NCBI RefSeq assembly: GCF_003097535.1
Contig: NZ_CP029187.1
Span: 992,001 to 1,056,000 of the forward strand
Source of the DNA: Flavobacterium pallidum
GTDB lineage: Bacteria > Bacteroidota > Bacteroidia > Flavobacteriales > Flavobacteriaceae
DNA length: 64,000 nucleotides
Direction: 5' to 3'
Shown: positions 33,388 to 41,080 of the stretch, piece after piece
Layout of the letters: the number at the start of each line of letters is the position of its first letter
Position numbering within the stretch: position 1 is the stretch's first letter
The notes under the pieces: model-generated
What the model saw: the letters and a program-made list of their open reading frames with translations, nothing else
Told to the model about the DNA's origin: nothing
Database searches by the model: none
Position numbers and translations under genes: made by a program

Positions 33388-35253
33388 ATGAAAAAATTAT
33401 ATACAATATTGATTTTAGTATTCACCTGCGCCATCCAGGCGCAGAATAAAAATACGGAAGCTGCAGACAAATTATACATAAGCCTCGAATACGTCGATGC
33501 TGCAGAAGCATATAACAAACTTGTTGAAGACGGCAAAGGGGATCCTTATGTATACAGTCAATTGGCAGAAAGCTATTACAACGTATTCAATTATAAAGAA
33601 GCTGCCCGCTGGTATGCCAAAGTGATTGAAACGCCACAGGATGCCGAAGTGTATTACAAATATGCGCAAATGCTGAAAGCCGACGGCAGATACGAAGAAG
33701 CCAACAAGCAAATGGCCACTTTCGCAGCTAAGGCACCAGGCGATCAACGCGCTATTGAATTTAAGAAAGACCCCAATTATTTGCCTAAACTGCGCAGCCA
33801 GCAAAAACTATATGATTTGAAAACGATGGCCATCAACAGCGAAAAATCTGATTTTGGCGCCGTATTGACAGCAGACAATCATTTGTATTTCACTTCCGCG
33901 AGGAACAAAGGCAAGAAAAAATACGGCTGGAATGAAGAGCCTTTCCTGGACCTTTACAGTTCGGTGATGTCTGCGGACGGCACTTTCGGTGAGCCGCAGC
34001 CTGTAAGCGAAATCAACAGCAGGTGGCATGACGGCCCCGCTACCATCAGCGCTGATGGAAATACCATGTATTTTGCCAGCGAGAGTTTTAAGGAAAAGGA
34101 ATTTGTTAAAGACAAGAAGAATAAACTAAGGCAGGGGCAGGTCTATATTTTCAAAGCGACTAAGGATGGTGACAAATGGGGGAATATCAAGGAAGTTTCC
34201 TTCAATGATAAAACTCATTCGGTAAGCAATCCGAGCCTGAGTAAAGATGGGAAAACCTTATATTTCTCTTCGAACATGCCTGGAGGCCAGGGCGGGATAG
34301 ATATCTGGAAAGTTTCAGTTGCTGCTGATGGCAGTTTCGGTACGCCTGAAAATCTCGGTAAAAATGTAAACACCGAAGGCAATGAAAGTTTTCCGTCCAT
34401 CACCGATGACAACACGCTTTTCTTTTCTTCAGACGGACGCAAAGGCTTCGGCGGGCTCGATGTGTTCATGCTGAAGCAAGGCGAGACAGAGGCAAAAAAT
34501 GTCGGACTTCCGATCAATTCCCCTAAAGACGATTTCGCATTCAGTTTCAATACCGCAAAAAATATCGGTTTCTTTTCCAGTAACCGCGATGGCAATGACA
34601 ACCTGTACATCGCCAACCCGATTTGTACCGTAGATGTGATTACCACCGTTAAAGATGCGTTGACTGGAAATACACTCGAAGGTGCCCGCGTCTCTATCCT
34701 GGATGCAAAAAAGAACATCATCGAAACCAAAGATTCAGGTGCCAATGGCGAAGTGGCCTACACAGTCGATTGTGATAAGGAATTTAATATACAGGTGACC
34801 AAAGACGGTTATGAAAGTGCGGTTTTCCCTGTTGCCAAAAGCAAGGGTGGAAAAGTTACTGTAGAGGCCGCATTGCAGCCGATCGAAAAAATCATCGAGA
34901 AAGAAGTTGTCGTACTTAACGATATATATTTCGAATACAACAAAAGCAATATCACCAAAGAAGGTGCTTATGAACTTGACAAACTCGTACAGGCGATGAA
35001 CAAGTATCCGGAGATGGTGATTTTAGTGAAATCTCACACGGACAACCGTGGATCTGACCAGTATAACATGGCACTGTCTGACAGAAGGGCTAAATCGACT
35101 GTACAATACATCCTGTCAAAAGGCGTGAAGAAAGAACGCATTTCAGGTAAGGGTTATGGCGAAAGCGAACCAAAAGTGGATTGTAAGGAAAATTGCACCG
35201 AAGAGCAGCATGCACAAAACCGCCGAAGCGAATTCCTCATCGTGAAGCAATAG
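33388..35253 (+). CDS. OmpA family protein with TPR, WD40-like (PD40) and Cna-B-like domains
   Basis: A 621-residue envelope protein. A signal peptide (MKKLYTILILVFTCAIQAQ) is followed by tetratricopeptide-like helices (about 25-130) and PD40/WD40-like propeller repeats (about 155-395; repeated ADGNTMYFAS, SKDGKTLYFSS and TDDNTLFFSSDG). A carboxypeptidase-regulatory-like domain follows (about 405-490), then a C-terminal OmpA peptidoglycan-binding domain (NDIYFEYNKSNITKEGAYEL, VKSHTDNRGSDQYN, LSDRRAKSTVQYI). This architecture is common beside PorP/SprF genes, and relatives such as PorE link T9SS outer-membrane parts to peptidoglycan. It starts 19 bases after the sprF-like stop, so it is in the same operon. 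Confidence 0.93.
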   Translation: MKKLYTILILVFTCAIQAQNKNTEAADKLYISLEYVDAAEAYNKLVEDGKGDPYVYSQLAESYYNVFNYKEAARWYAKVIETPQDAEVYYKYAQMLKADGRYEEANKQMATFAAKAPGDQRAIEFKKDPNYLPKLRSQQKLYDLKTMAINSEKSDFGAVLTADNHLYFTSARNKGKKKYGWNEEPFLDLYSSVMSADGTFGEPQPVSEINSRWHDGPATISADGNTMYFASESFKEKEFVKDKKNKLRQGQVYIFKATKDGDKWGNIKEVSFNDKTHSVSNPSLSKDGKTLYFSSNMPGGQGGIDIWKVSVAADGSFGTPENLGKNVNTEGNESFPSITDDNTLFFSSDGRKGFGGLDVFMLKQGETEAKNVGLPINSPKDDFAFSFNTAKNIGFFSSNRDGNDNLYIANPICTVDVITTVKDALTGNTLEGARVSILDAKKNIIETKDSGANGEVAYTVDCDKEFNIQVTKDGYESAVFPVAKSKGGKVTVEAALQPIEKIIEKEVVVLNDIYFEYNKSNITKEGAYELDKLVQAMNKYPEMVILVKSHTDNRGSDQYNMALSDRRAKSTVQYILSKGVKKERISGKGYGESEPKVDCKENCTEEQHAQNRRSEFLIVKQ

Positions 35254-35272
35254 TTTGTAATTAATAAAAACG

Positions 35273-35302
35273 AAAAACCCGATTGTGAGATCGGGTTTTT
35301 TT
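35273..35302. terminator. Bidirectional terminator between the OmpA-family and glyS genes
   Basis: ACCCGAT/ATCGGGT forms a stem with a six-base loop. It has a T tract on the plus side and an A tract on the other, so it can stop both convergent transcripts. Confidence 0.88.
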
Positions 35303-35318
35303 ATTTGGTCGTATCAGA

Positions 35319-36860
35319 TTACATTTTCAAAAGCCAGTTTTTCATTGACACTTCGTTTTCAATAATACCTCTTAATGCTGAAATATCGACGCGGTCCTGC
35401 TTCATGCTGTCGCGGTGGCGGATCGTCACGGTTTTGTCTTCCAGGGTCTGGTGGTCGACGGTAATGCAAAACGGCGTGCCTAAAGCATCCTGCCTGCGGT
35501 AACGGCGGCCCACCGCATCCTTTTCATCATATGCCATATTGAAATCCCATTTCAGGTCTTCGATGATGCTGCGGGCAATTTCCGGCAAACCGTCTTTTTT
35601 AACCAAAGGCAAAACGGCTGCTTTTGTTGGTGCCAAAACAGACGGCAATTGCAATACAGTACGTACTGAACCGTCTTCTAAAGTTTCTTCTTTAAGGGAA
35701 TTGGAGAAAACCGCCAAAAACATCCTGTCTAAACCAACAGAAGTTTCCACTACATAAGGCGTGTAGTTCTTATTCTCTTCAGTATCGAAATACTGTAATT
35801 TCTTGCCTGAATATTGTTCGTGCGCTTTCAGATCGAAGTCGGTCCTGGAATGGATCCCTTCCAGTTCCTTAAACCCGAACGGGAAATTGAACTCGATATC
35901 TGCAGCAGCGTTGGCATAGTGTGCCAATTTTTCGTGATCGTGGAAACGGTAATGCTGTTTGCCCAAACCAAGCGACAAATGCCAGCTTAAACGCGTCGTT
36001 TTCCAATATTCATACCATTCCATTTCAGTTCCCGGCTTTACGAAAAACTGCATTTCCATCTGCTCGAATTCACGCATGCGGAAGATAAACTGCCTGGCTA
36101 CGATTTCGTTACGGAATGCTTTTCCGGTCTGCGCAATCCCAAAAGGAATCTTCATGCGGCCCGATTTCTGTACGTTCAGGAAATTTACGAAAATCCCCTG
36201 GGCGGTCTCCGGGCGTAAATATAAGTCCATTGCGTTTTCTGCGGAAGCGCCCAATTTCGTGCCGAACATGAGGTTGAACTGCTTCACGTCGGTCCAGTTG
36301 CGAGAACCGGTATCTGGATCGGCTATTTCGAGTTCTTCGATTAATGCTTTTACATCCTGCAAATCCCCTGAACCTAACGAGCGGCCCATCCTTTCAAGGA
36401 TTTCGCGGTTTTTCGCCAGGTATTCCATCACGCGTGGATTCGTCGTGGTATATTGCTCGCGGTCAAAAGATTCGCCGAAACGTGCCGCCGCTTTCTCGAT
36501 TTCCTTTTCGGCTTTCTGGTTCAGTTTTTCGGCGTAATCCTCGATAAGGACATCGGCGCGATATCTTTTTTTGGAATCCTTGTTGTCGATCAACGGGTCG
36601 TTGAAGGCATCGACATGGCCGGAAGCCTTCCAGGTCGTTGGGTGCATCAGGATCGCGGCATCAAGCCCGACGATGTTCTCATGCATCTGCACCATCGATT
36701 TCCACCAGTATTCACGGATGTTTTTCTTCAATTCGACACCATTCTGCGCATAATCGTACACTGCGCTCAAACCATCGTAGACTTCGCTGGACTGGAAAAT
36801 AAATCCGTATTCCTTTGCGTGCGAAACTACATTCTTAAATAAATCTTCCTGTTTTGCCAT
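35319..36860 (-). CDS. glyS: Glycyl-tRNA synthetase (single-chain, class IIa)
   Basis: A 513-residue dimeric-type glycine--tRNA ligase that charges tRNA-Gly. Visible class II signatures include motif 1 in the ESWW-like region (REYWWKSMVQMHENIVGLDAAILMHPTTW), motif 2 (GIAQTGKAFRNEI, with MREFEQMEMQFFV) and motif 3 near GLDRMFLAVF. The C-terminal anticodon-binding domain has LPLVKKDGLPEIA and DEKDAVGRRYRRQDALGTPFCITVD. The length is standard for the alpha2 type, so no separate alpha/beta subunits are expected. A promoter element ends only seven bases before the ATG. A GCTTCCGCAGA copy is at 36238-36248. Confidence 0.97.
   Translation of the reverse strand: MAKQEDLFKNVVSHAKEYGFIFQSSEVYDGLSAVYDYAQNGVELKKNIREYWWKSMVQMHENIVGLDAAILMHPTTWKASGHVDAFNDPLIDNKDSKKRYRADVLIEDYAEKLNQKAEKEIEKAAARFGESFDREQYTTTNPRVMEYLAKNREILERMGRSLGSGDLQDVKALIEELEIADPDTGSRNWTDVKQFNLMFGTKLGASAENAMDLYLRPETAQGIFVNFLNVQKSGRMKIPFGIAQTGKAFRNEIVARQFIFRMREFEQMEMQFFVKPGTEMEWYEYWKTTRLSWHLSLGLGKQHYRFHDHEKLAHYANAAADIEFNFPFGFKELEGIHSRTDFDLKAHEQYSGKKLQYFDTEENKNYTPYVVETSVGLDRMFLAVFSNSLKEETLEDGSVRTVLQLPSVLAPTKAAVLPLVKKDGLPEIARSIIEDLKWDFNMAYDEKDAVGRRYRRQDALGTPFCITVDHQTLEDKTVTIRHRDSMKQDRVDISALRGIIENEVSMKNWLLKM
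36238..36248 (-). repeat. Copy of over-represented word GCTTCCGCAGA
   Basis: Exact word on the coding (minus) strand of glyS, in frame as Ala-Ser-Ala-Glu. Confidence 0.7.
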
Positions 36861-36867
36861 AGTGGTG

Positions 36868-36875
36868 CAAAAATA
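36868..36875 (-). promoter_or_regulatory. Promoter -7 element close to the glyS start
   Basis: TATTTTTG on the minus strand fits TAnnTTTG and ends seven bases before the glyS ATG, so a nearly leaderless mRNA is predicted. Confidence 0.45.
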
Positions 36876-37014
36876 GCAGTTTTTCTTAATAAAAGTTTTT
36901 TTTCTAAACGCAAAGTGTGCAGAAGCAATGCAATGATTTTTAACAAATACTGTGTGTTTTCCATACCTGCGTTACCAGGCGGCGTATTATTTTAGATTTA
37001 AAATCCCCAAAACA

Positions 37015-37698
37015 ATGTTTAAAAACCTGATTGATTTGCTTTTTCCAAAAGTCTGCTGCGGTTGTAAGGACCTATTGCTGCAATATGAAAATGTGATTTG
37101 TACACTGTGCCGGCATGACATTCCATTGACGGAGTTTTACCGCAACCCTGAAAACGAAGCATTTAAGAAATTCTACGGACGCCTGCCGGTGGAACATGCT
37201 TCAGCGTTCATGTATTTCCATAAAAAAGGGATAGTCCAGGAAATGATACACAGCCTGAAATACCGTGGGCATCAGGAAATCGGGACGGTGCTCGGGAAAT
37301 GGTATGCAGAAGATTTAAAAACGATTGGCCTGCATGAAAAAATCGATGCCGTCATTCCCGTGCCATTGCATAAGAAAAGGTTGCGGCAACGCGGTTTCAA
37401 TCAGGTAACGACGTTCGGAATGGCGCTTTCAGGAAGGCTGGAGGTGGCGTATGAAAGTACATTACTGGTCCGGAATGTCTATTCAGAGACCCAATCGAAG
37501 AAAAATATCCTGCAACGGGTATATCAAAATGAAAACGTATTTGATGTCGTTTTTTCTGAAAGGCACCACAATAAGCATTTCCTGCTGATTGATGATGTGC
37601 TGACAACCGGCGCAACACTGGAATCCTGTGGCAAGGCCATCCTGAAAATCCCCGGCGCGAAACTCAGTATCGTCACCATGGCGATGTCGCATTCATAA
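37015..37698 (+). CDS. ComF family phosphoribosyltransferase-like protein
   Basis: A 227-residue ComF/GntX-type protein. The ATG at 37015 gives MFKNLIDLLFPKVCCGCKDLL. An N-terminal zinc ribbon (CCGC ... CTLC) is followed by a PRTase-fold domain with VIPVPLHKKRLRQRGFNQ and the PRPP-binding loop FLLIDDVLTTGATLESC. In naturally competent bacteria ComF helps bring in single-stranded DNA or prime recombination; in others its role is unclear. No other competence genes lie nearby. A near-match promoter element (TAGATTTA) precedes the ATG. The lipoprotein gene follows after 70 bases. Confidence 0.92.
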   Translation: MFKNLIDLLFPKVCCGCKDLLLQYENVICTLCRHDIPLTEFYRNPENEAFKKFYGRLPVEHASAFMYFHKKGIVQEMIHSLKYRGHQEIGTVLGKWYAEDLKTIGLHEKIDAVIPVPLHKKRLRQRGFNQVTTFGMALSGRLEVAYESTLLVRNVYSETQSKKNILQRVYQNENVFDVVFSERHHNKHFLLIDDVLTTGATLESCGKAILKIPGAKLSIVTMAMSHS

Positions 37699-37768
37699 GG
37701 TTGTTTTTTTCTTAAAAGATTTCGCCAACACTAAATATAATCGTTATTTTGTGGCAGAAAAATGTGGC

Positions 37769-39367
37769 ATGCTGAATAAGAAAATTTTTATCCTTTTCTC
37801 CATATTGGTTCTGGCCATGATAGGCTGTGCCAAAAGGGGAACGATTACCGGCGGACCCAAGGATACCCTGTCTCCGGTATTGGAAAGGAGTGAGCCAAAA
37901 AACGGCACCGTCAACTTTAACGGGAAAAGCATCAAATTGTATTTTGATGAATATGTGAAGCTGAAGGATGTCAATAAGCAACTCGTCGTCTCCCCACCGA
38001 TGAATTCTGCTCCGGATATCACGCCGACAGTAGCCAGCAAATTCATCAACATCCGCATTACCGACACTTTAAAGTCCAATACGACGTACAGCCTTAATTT
38101 CGGGCAGAGCATCCAGGACAACAATGAAGGCAATCCATACCCACAGTTCAGGTATGTGTTTTCCACCGGCAGTTATATCGATTCGTTGAAGATTGAAGGC
38201 AACATTAAGGATGCTTTGGAAACCAAAACGGACAATTTCGTCAATGTGATGCTGTATGAAATGGACGAAAAATACAACGATTCGATCATTTACAAAGAAA
38301 AACCAAGGTATGTAACCAACACTCTGGACAGCCTTACCAGTTTTAAGATTGAAAACATCAAGGCCGGAAAATACCTTTTGATTGCGCTCAAGGACAACAT
38401 CGCGAATTATAAATTCGACCCCAAAAAGGACAAGATTGCGTTTTATCCAGAACCGATTACCTTGCCGTCGGACCAGAAATACAACCTGCAGCTTTTTAGC
38501 GAAGTGCCGGCATTTAAGGCCATAAAGCCAATACAAGCTAGTGGGGGCAGGATGCTTTTAGGTTATGAAGGCAACCCCAAAGGCATCAGGGCCACGATAA
38601 AAAACGGCAATGAAATCATTCCTTCCACAGTCACCCAATTCCCCGGAAAGGATTCCGTGCAGGTATGGTTTAAGCCGATAAAGGCCGACTCTGTAACGGT
38701 CAATGTGGCAAAGGACAACTTTTTAAAGGATTTCGTCGTAAAGCTCAAGAACCAGAAAGTGGACTCGCTTTCGATTACGCCTTCAAACACCGGAACGCTC
38801 CATCCCCGGCAGCAATTCAGCTTAACGCTCTCGACGCCTTTGGTAAAGACGGACACGACTAAAATCAGTATCGTCGACGTAAACAAGAAACCTATTGCGT
38901 TCAAAACCGAATATGATTCGTTTGAGCAGCGTTTCAAATTCAGTTTTAAAAGGGAAGAAGAGCAAAAATATTCCGTGACATTACTGCCCGGCGCGCTGAT
39001 CGATTTGTATGATCATGCCAATGATACCTTGAGTTATAAATTGTCTACAAAAAAATTGTCCGAATACGGCAACCTGATGATAAACCTGAAACGGGTCAAG
39101 CAATTTCCTGTAATCGTACAGCTTACGGACGGAAAAGGCAAAGTTTTTGCGGAAGAATATTCTGATAACGCATCAACGGTGGAATTCATTGGACTTGAAC
39201 CCAATAAGTTTACGCTCCGGGTCATTTACGATACCAATAAAAACCGTAAATGGGATACAGGAAGTTTTACAGCGCGGCGACAGCCTGAGGAAGTGATTTA
39301 TTTCGGAACACTGCTCGAAGTAAGATCCAATTGGGATGTGACCGAGGATGTAGACCTTGGGGGATAA
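37769..39367 (+). CDS. Lipoprotein with bacterial Ig-like (Big_5) domain
   Basis: A 532-residue predicted lipoprotein. The ATG at 37769 begins a lipoprotein signal with lipobox ...LAMIGC; a GTG six codons upstream is less likely. Residues ~25-125 (PKDTLSPVLERSEPKNGTVNF...) form a Big_5/SbsA-like Ig domain found in many Bacteroidota surface lipoproteins. The long remaining part is beta-rich. The C-terminus (RVIYDTNKNRKWDTGSF and TARRQPEEVIYF) resembles an SdrD-like/DUF4397-style end but I cannot assign it firmly. It is co-oriented with comF and, 24 bases downstream, a DUF6263-like gene. The function is unknown. Confidence 0.75.
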   Translation: MLNKKIFILFSILVLAMIGCAKRGTITGGPKDTLSPVLERSEPKNGTVNFNGKSIKLYFDEYVKLKDVNKQLVVSPPMNSAPDITPTVASKFINIRITDTLKSNTTYSLNFGQSIQDNNEGNPYPQFRYVFSTGSYIDSLKIEGNIKDALETKTDNFVNVMLYEMDEKYNDSIIYKEKPRYVTNTLDSLTSFKIENIKAGKYLLIALKDNIANYKFDPKKDKIAFYPEPITLPSDQKYNLQLFSEVPAFKAIKPIQASGGRMLLGYEGNPKGIRATIKNGNEIIPSTVTQFPGKDSVQVWFKPIKADSVTVNVAKDNFLKDFVVKLKNQKVDSLSITPSNTGTLHPRQQFSLTLSTPLVKTDTTKISIVDVNKKPIAFKTEYDSFEQRFKFSFKREEEQKYSVTLLPGALIDLYDHANDTLSYKLSTKKLSEYGNLMINLKRVKQFPVIVQLTDGKGKVFAEEYSDNASTVEFIGLEPNKFTLRVIYDTNKNRKWDTGSFTARRQPEEVIYFGTLLEVRSNWDVTEDVDLGG

Positions 39368-39391
39368 ATATTTAAAATCAAACACCAGAAT

Positions 39392-40279
39392 ATGAAAAAA
39401 GCACTAAGCATCGTCGTATTGTTCATTGGCATCTGCTCGATGTCTGCACAAAAAACAGCACTGAAACTGAATTTGGCGAAAGGGGAAACCTATTACCAGA
39501 ATATGAACGTGGATGCCGTAATCGAGCAAAGTTTTGAGGGACAAAACATGACCATGAATATGAAGGCAGACATGCAGTTGTCTTATAAGGTCACGGCTTT
39601 CGAAAATGCCGTTTTTACTTTGGAAGCACGCTACAGGAAAATGACGCTGTCAATGTCCATGCCACAGGGAAACATGAGTTTTGATTCGGATAAAAAAGAT
39701 GAAAAAGACGTTTTTTCAACGGTATTGGGAGCGATAATCGACAAGCCCTTTATAATGAAAATCACTACAGCCGGTAAAATTACGGAAGTAAGCGGAACAG
39801 AAACGGTTTTTACCGCAGCCATAAACGAGCTCAGTACGCTCGATACCGCGCAAAAAGGACAGATTATGGCACAACTGGAACAATCTTACGGAAAAGAATC
39901 CATCACTAAGAATATGGATACCTCTTTTGCTATTTATCCTTCAAAACCGGTTTCAAAAGGCGAAAAGTGGACCATTAATACGGTTTTGGAAGCCGGTACC
40001 GACGCTAATATCGAGACTGTTTATGAATTGACGGACATCACGCCTGATTATTATATCCTGAAGGGGACTGCAAAAATTACTCCGGGAGCAGGCAAAGACA
40101 CACAGGAAGTTCAAATGACAAACGTCAACGGCACCATGACTTCGGATCTTAAACTGAATAAAAAAACAGGATGGGTTTCAGCATCGAAAATTATCCAGGA
40201 CATTAAAGGCATTGTAAAAACGGATGGGGAGGAACTTCCGGTTTCAATGAAAAACATACTGACCTTATCAGACCATTAA
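39392..40279 (+). CDS. DUF6263-like exported protein
   Basis: A 295-residue protein with a signal peptide (MKKALSIVVLFIGICSMSAQ) and a beta-rich mature region: LNLAKGETYYQNMNVDAVIEQ, then MKADMQLSYKV, FIMKITTAGKITEVSGTE and GWVSASKIIQDIKG. These features match the uncharacterised DUF6263 family of Bacteroidota by my recollection. It is presumably periplasmic or outer-membrane associated. It follows the Big_5 lipoprotein gene by 24 bases, so they likely form one operon. Its stop codon overlaps the stop of the convergent omega-amidase gene by four bases (TTAA). Confidence 0.7.
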   Translation: MKKALSIVVLFIGICSMSAQKTALKLNLAKGETYYQNMNVDAVIEQSFEGQNMTMNMKADMQLSYKVTAFENAVFTLEARYRKMTLSMSMPQGNMSFDSDKKDEKDVFSTVLGAIIDKPFIMKITTAGKITEVSGTETVFTAAINELSTLDTAQKGQIMAQLEQSYGKESITKNMDTSFAIYPSKPVSKGEKWTINTVLEAGTDANIETVYELTDITPDYYILKGTAKITPGAGKDTQEVQMTNVNGTMTSDLKLNKKTGWVSASKIIQDIKGIVKTDGEELPVSMKNILTLSDH

Positions 40280-41046
40280 AATAAAACCTCAAAATTGTCG
40301 CGGTCTTCGAGGAAAGACAATTTAGAGCGCGTTTCCAGCAACGGTCCTTTTTGCAAATCCGCAATCAGGACCGTTTCTTTTTCGGCGATTTCCGTCAACA
40401 CATTCCCAAGAAAATCGAGTACCTGCGAATGGCCCGTGTATTGGTGCGCGTTGACATCCTCACCGACGCGGTTCACGCCAATCACATAGCACATATTTTC
40501 AATCGCGCGGGCTTTTAAAAGCGCATCCCATGCCGTTATTCTGGGTTTTGGCCAATTGGCAACATATAATAACACATCGAAATGCTCTGTATTCCTTGAA
40601 AAAACAGGGAAACGCAAATCATAACAAATGAGCGGGCAGATTTTAAAACCCCTGAAATCCACCACCAGGCGCTGCTGTCCTTTGGAATAAGTTTCATGTT
40701 CGCCCGCAAGCGAAAATAAATGCCTTTTGTCATAATGATGTATTTCGCCAGAAGGCAATACAAAAAGCAGGCGGTTGTAAAAGTGACCGTTTTCACTAAT
40801 AACGATACTTCCGGTTATTGCGGCATTTTTGGTTTCTGCCAAAGATTTCATCCACAGCGCGGTTTCTCCGGCCATCGTTTCAGCAATGGGTTTTGGCTGC
40901 ATGGAAAATCCGGTCGAGAACATTTCCGGAAGCACAATCAGATCGACATTTTCAGTAATGGAATTTATTTTTTCAGCAAAATGCTGCCGGTTGGCTTCGG
41001 CATTTTCCCAAATCAATGTGGTTTGAATCAGCGCAGTTTTCATCAT
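40276..41046 (-). CDS. Omega-amidase / nitrilase-superfamily carbon-nitrogen hydrolase
   Basis: A 256-residue cytoplasmic hydrolase of the nitrilase fold, most like the omega-amidase (YafV/NIT2) branch that hydrolyses alpha-ketoglutaramate or ketosuccinamate. The catalytic triad is E41 (LPEMFSTGF), K107 (HYDKRHLF) and C141 (PLICYDLRFPVF). The GFSMQP stretch after the glutamate is typical of the branch. The start could be either of two adjacent ATGs (41046 or 41043). It ends tail-to-tail on the DUF6263-like gene with overlapping stops and lies downstream of the GH92 gene. Confidence 0.9.
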   Translation of the reverse strand: MMKTALIQTTLIWENAEANRQHFAEKINSITENVDLIVLPEMFSTGFSMQPKPIAETMAGETALWMKSLAETKNAAITGSIVISENGHFYNRLLFVLPSGEIHHYDKRHLFSLAGEHETYSKGQQRLVVDFRGFKICPLICYDLRFPVFSRNTEHFDVLLYVANWPKPRITAWDALLKARAIENMCYVIGVNRVGEDVNAHQYTGHSQVLDFLGNVLTEIAEKETVLIADLQKGPLLETRSKLSFLEDRDNFEVLF

Positions 41047-41080
41047 GATCTCATTTTCTGATTACCGAATTATCTAATTG
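41047..41080 (-). repeat. Copy of the dispersed intergenic repeat
   Basis: On the minus strand this reads AATTAGATAATTCGGTAATC and then AGAAAATGAGAT, matching the element at 13296-13331 (AATTAGAAATTCGGCAATTA, then GAAAATGAGAT) with few changes. It begins inside the last codons of the GH92 gene, whose end (ISIR, stop) is therefore partly repeat-encoded. Confidence 0.65.
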
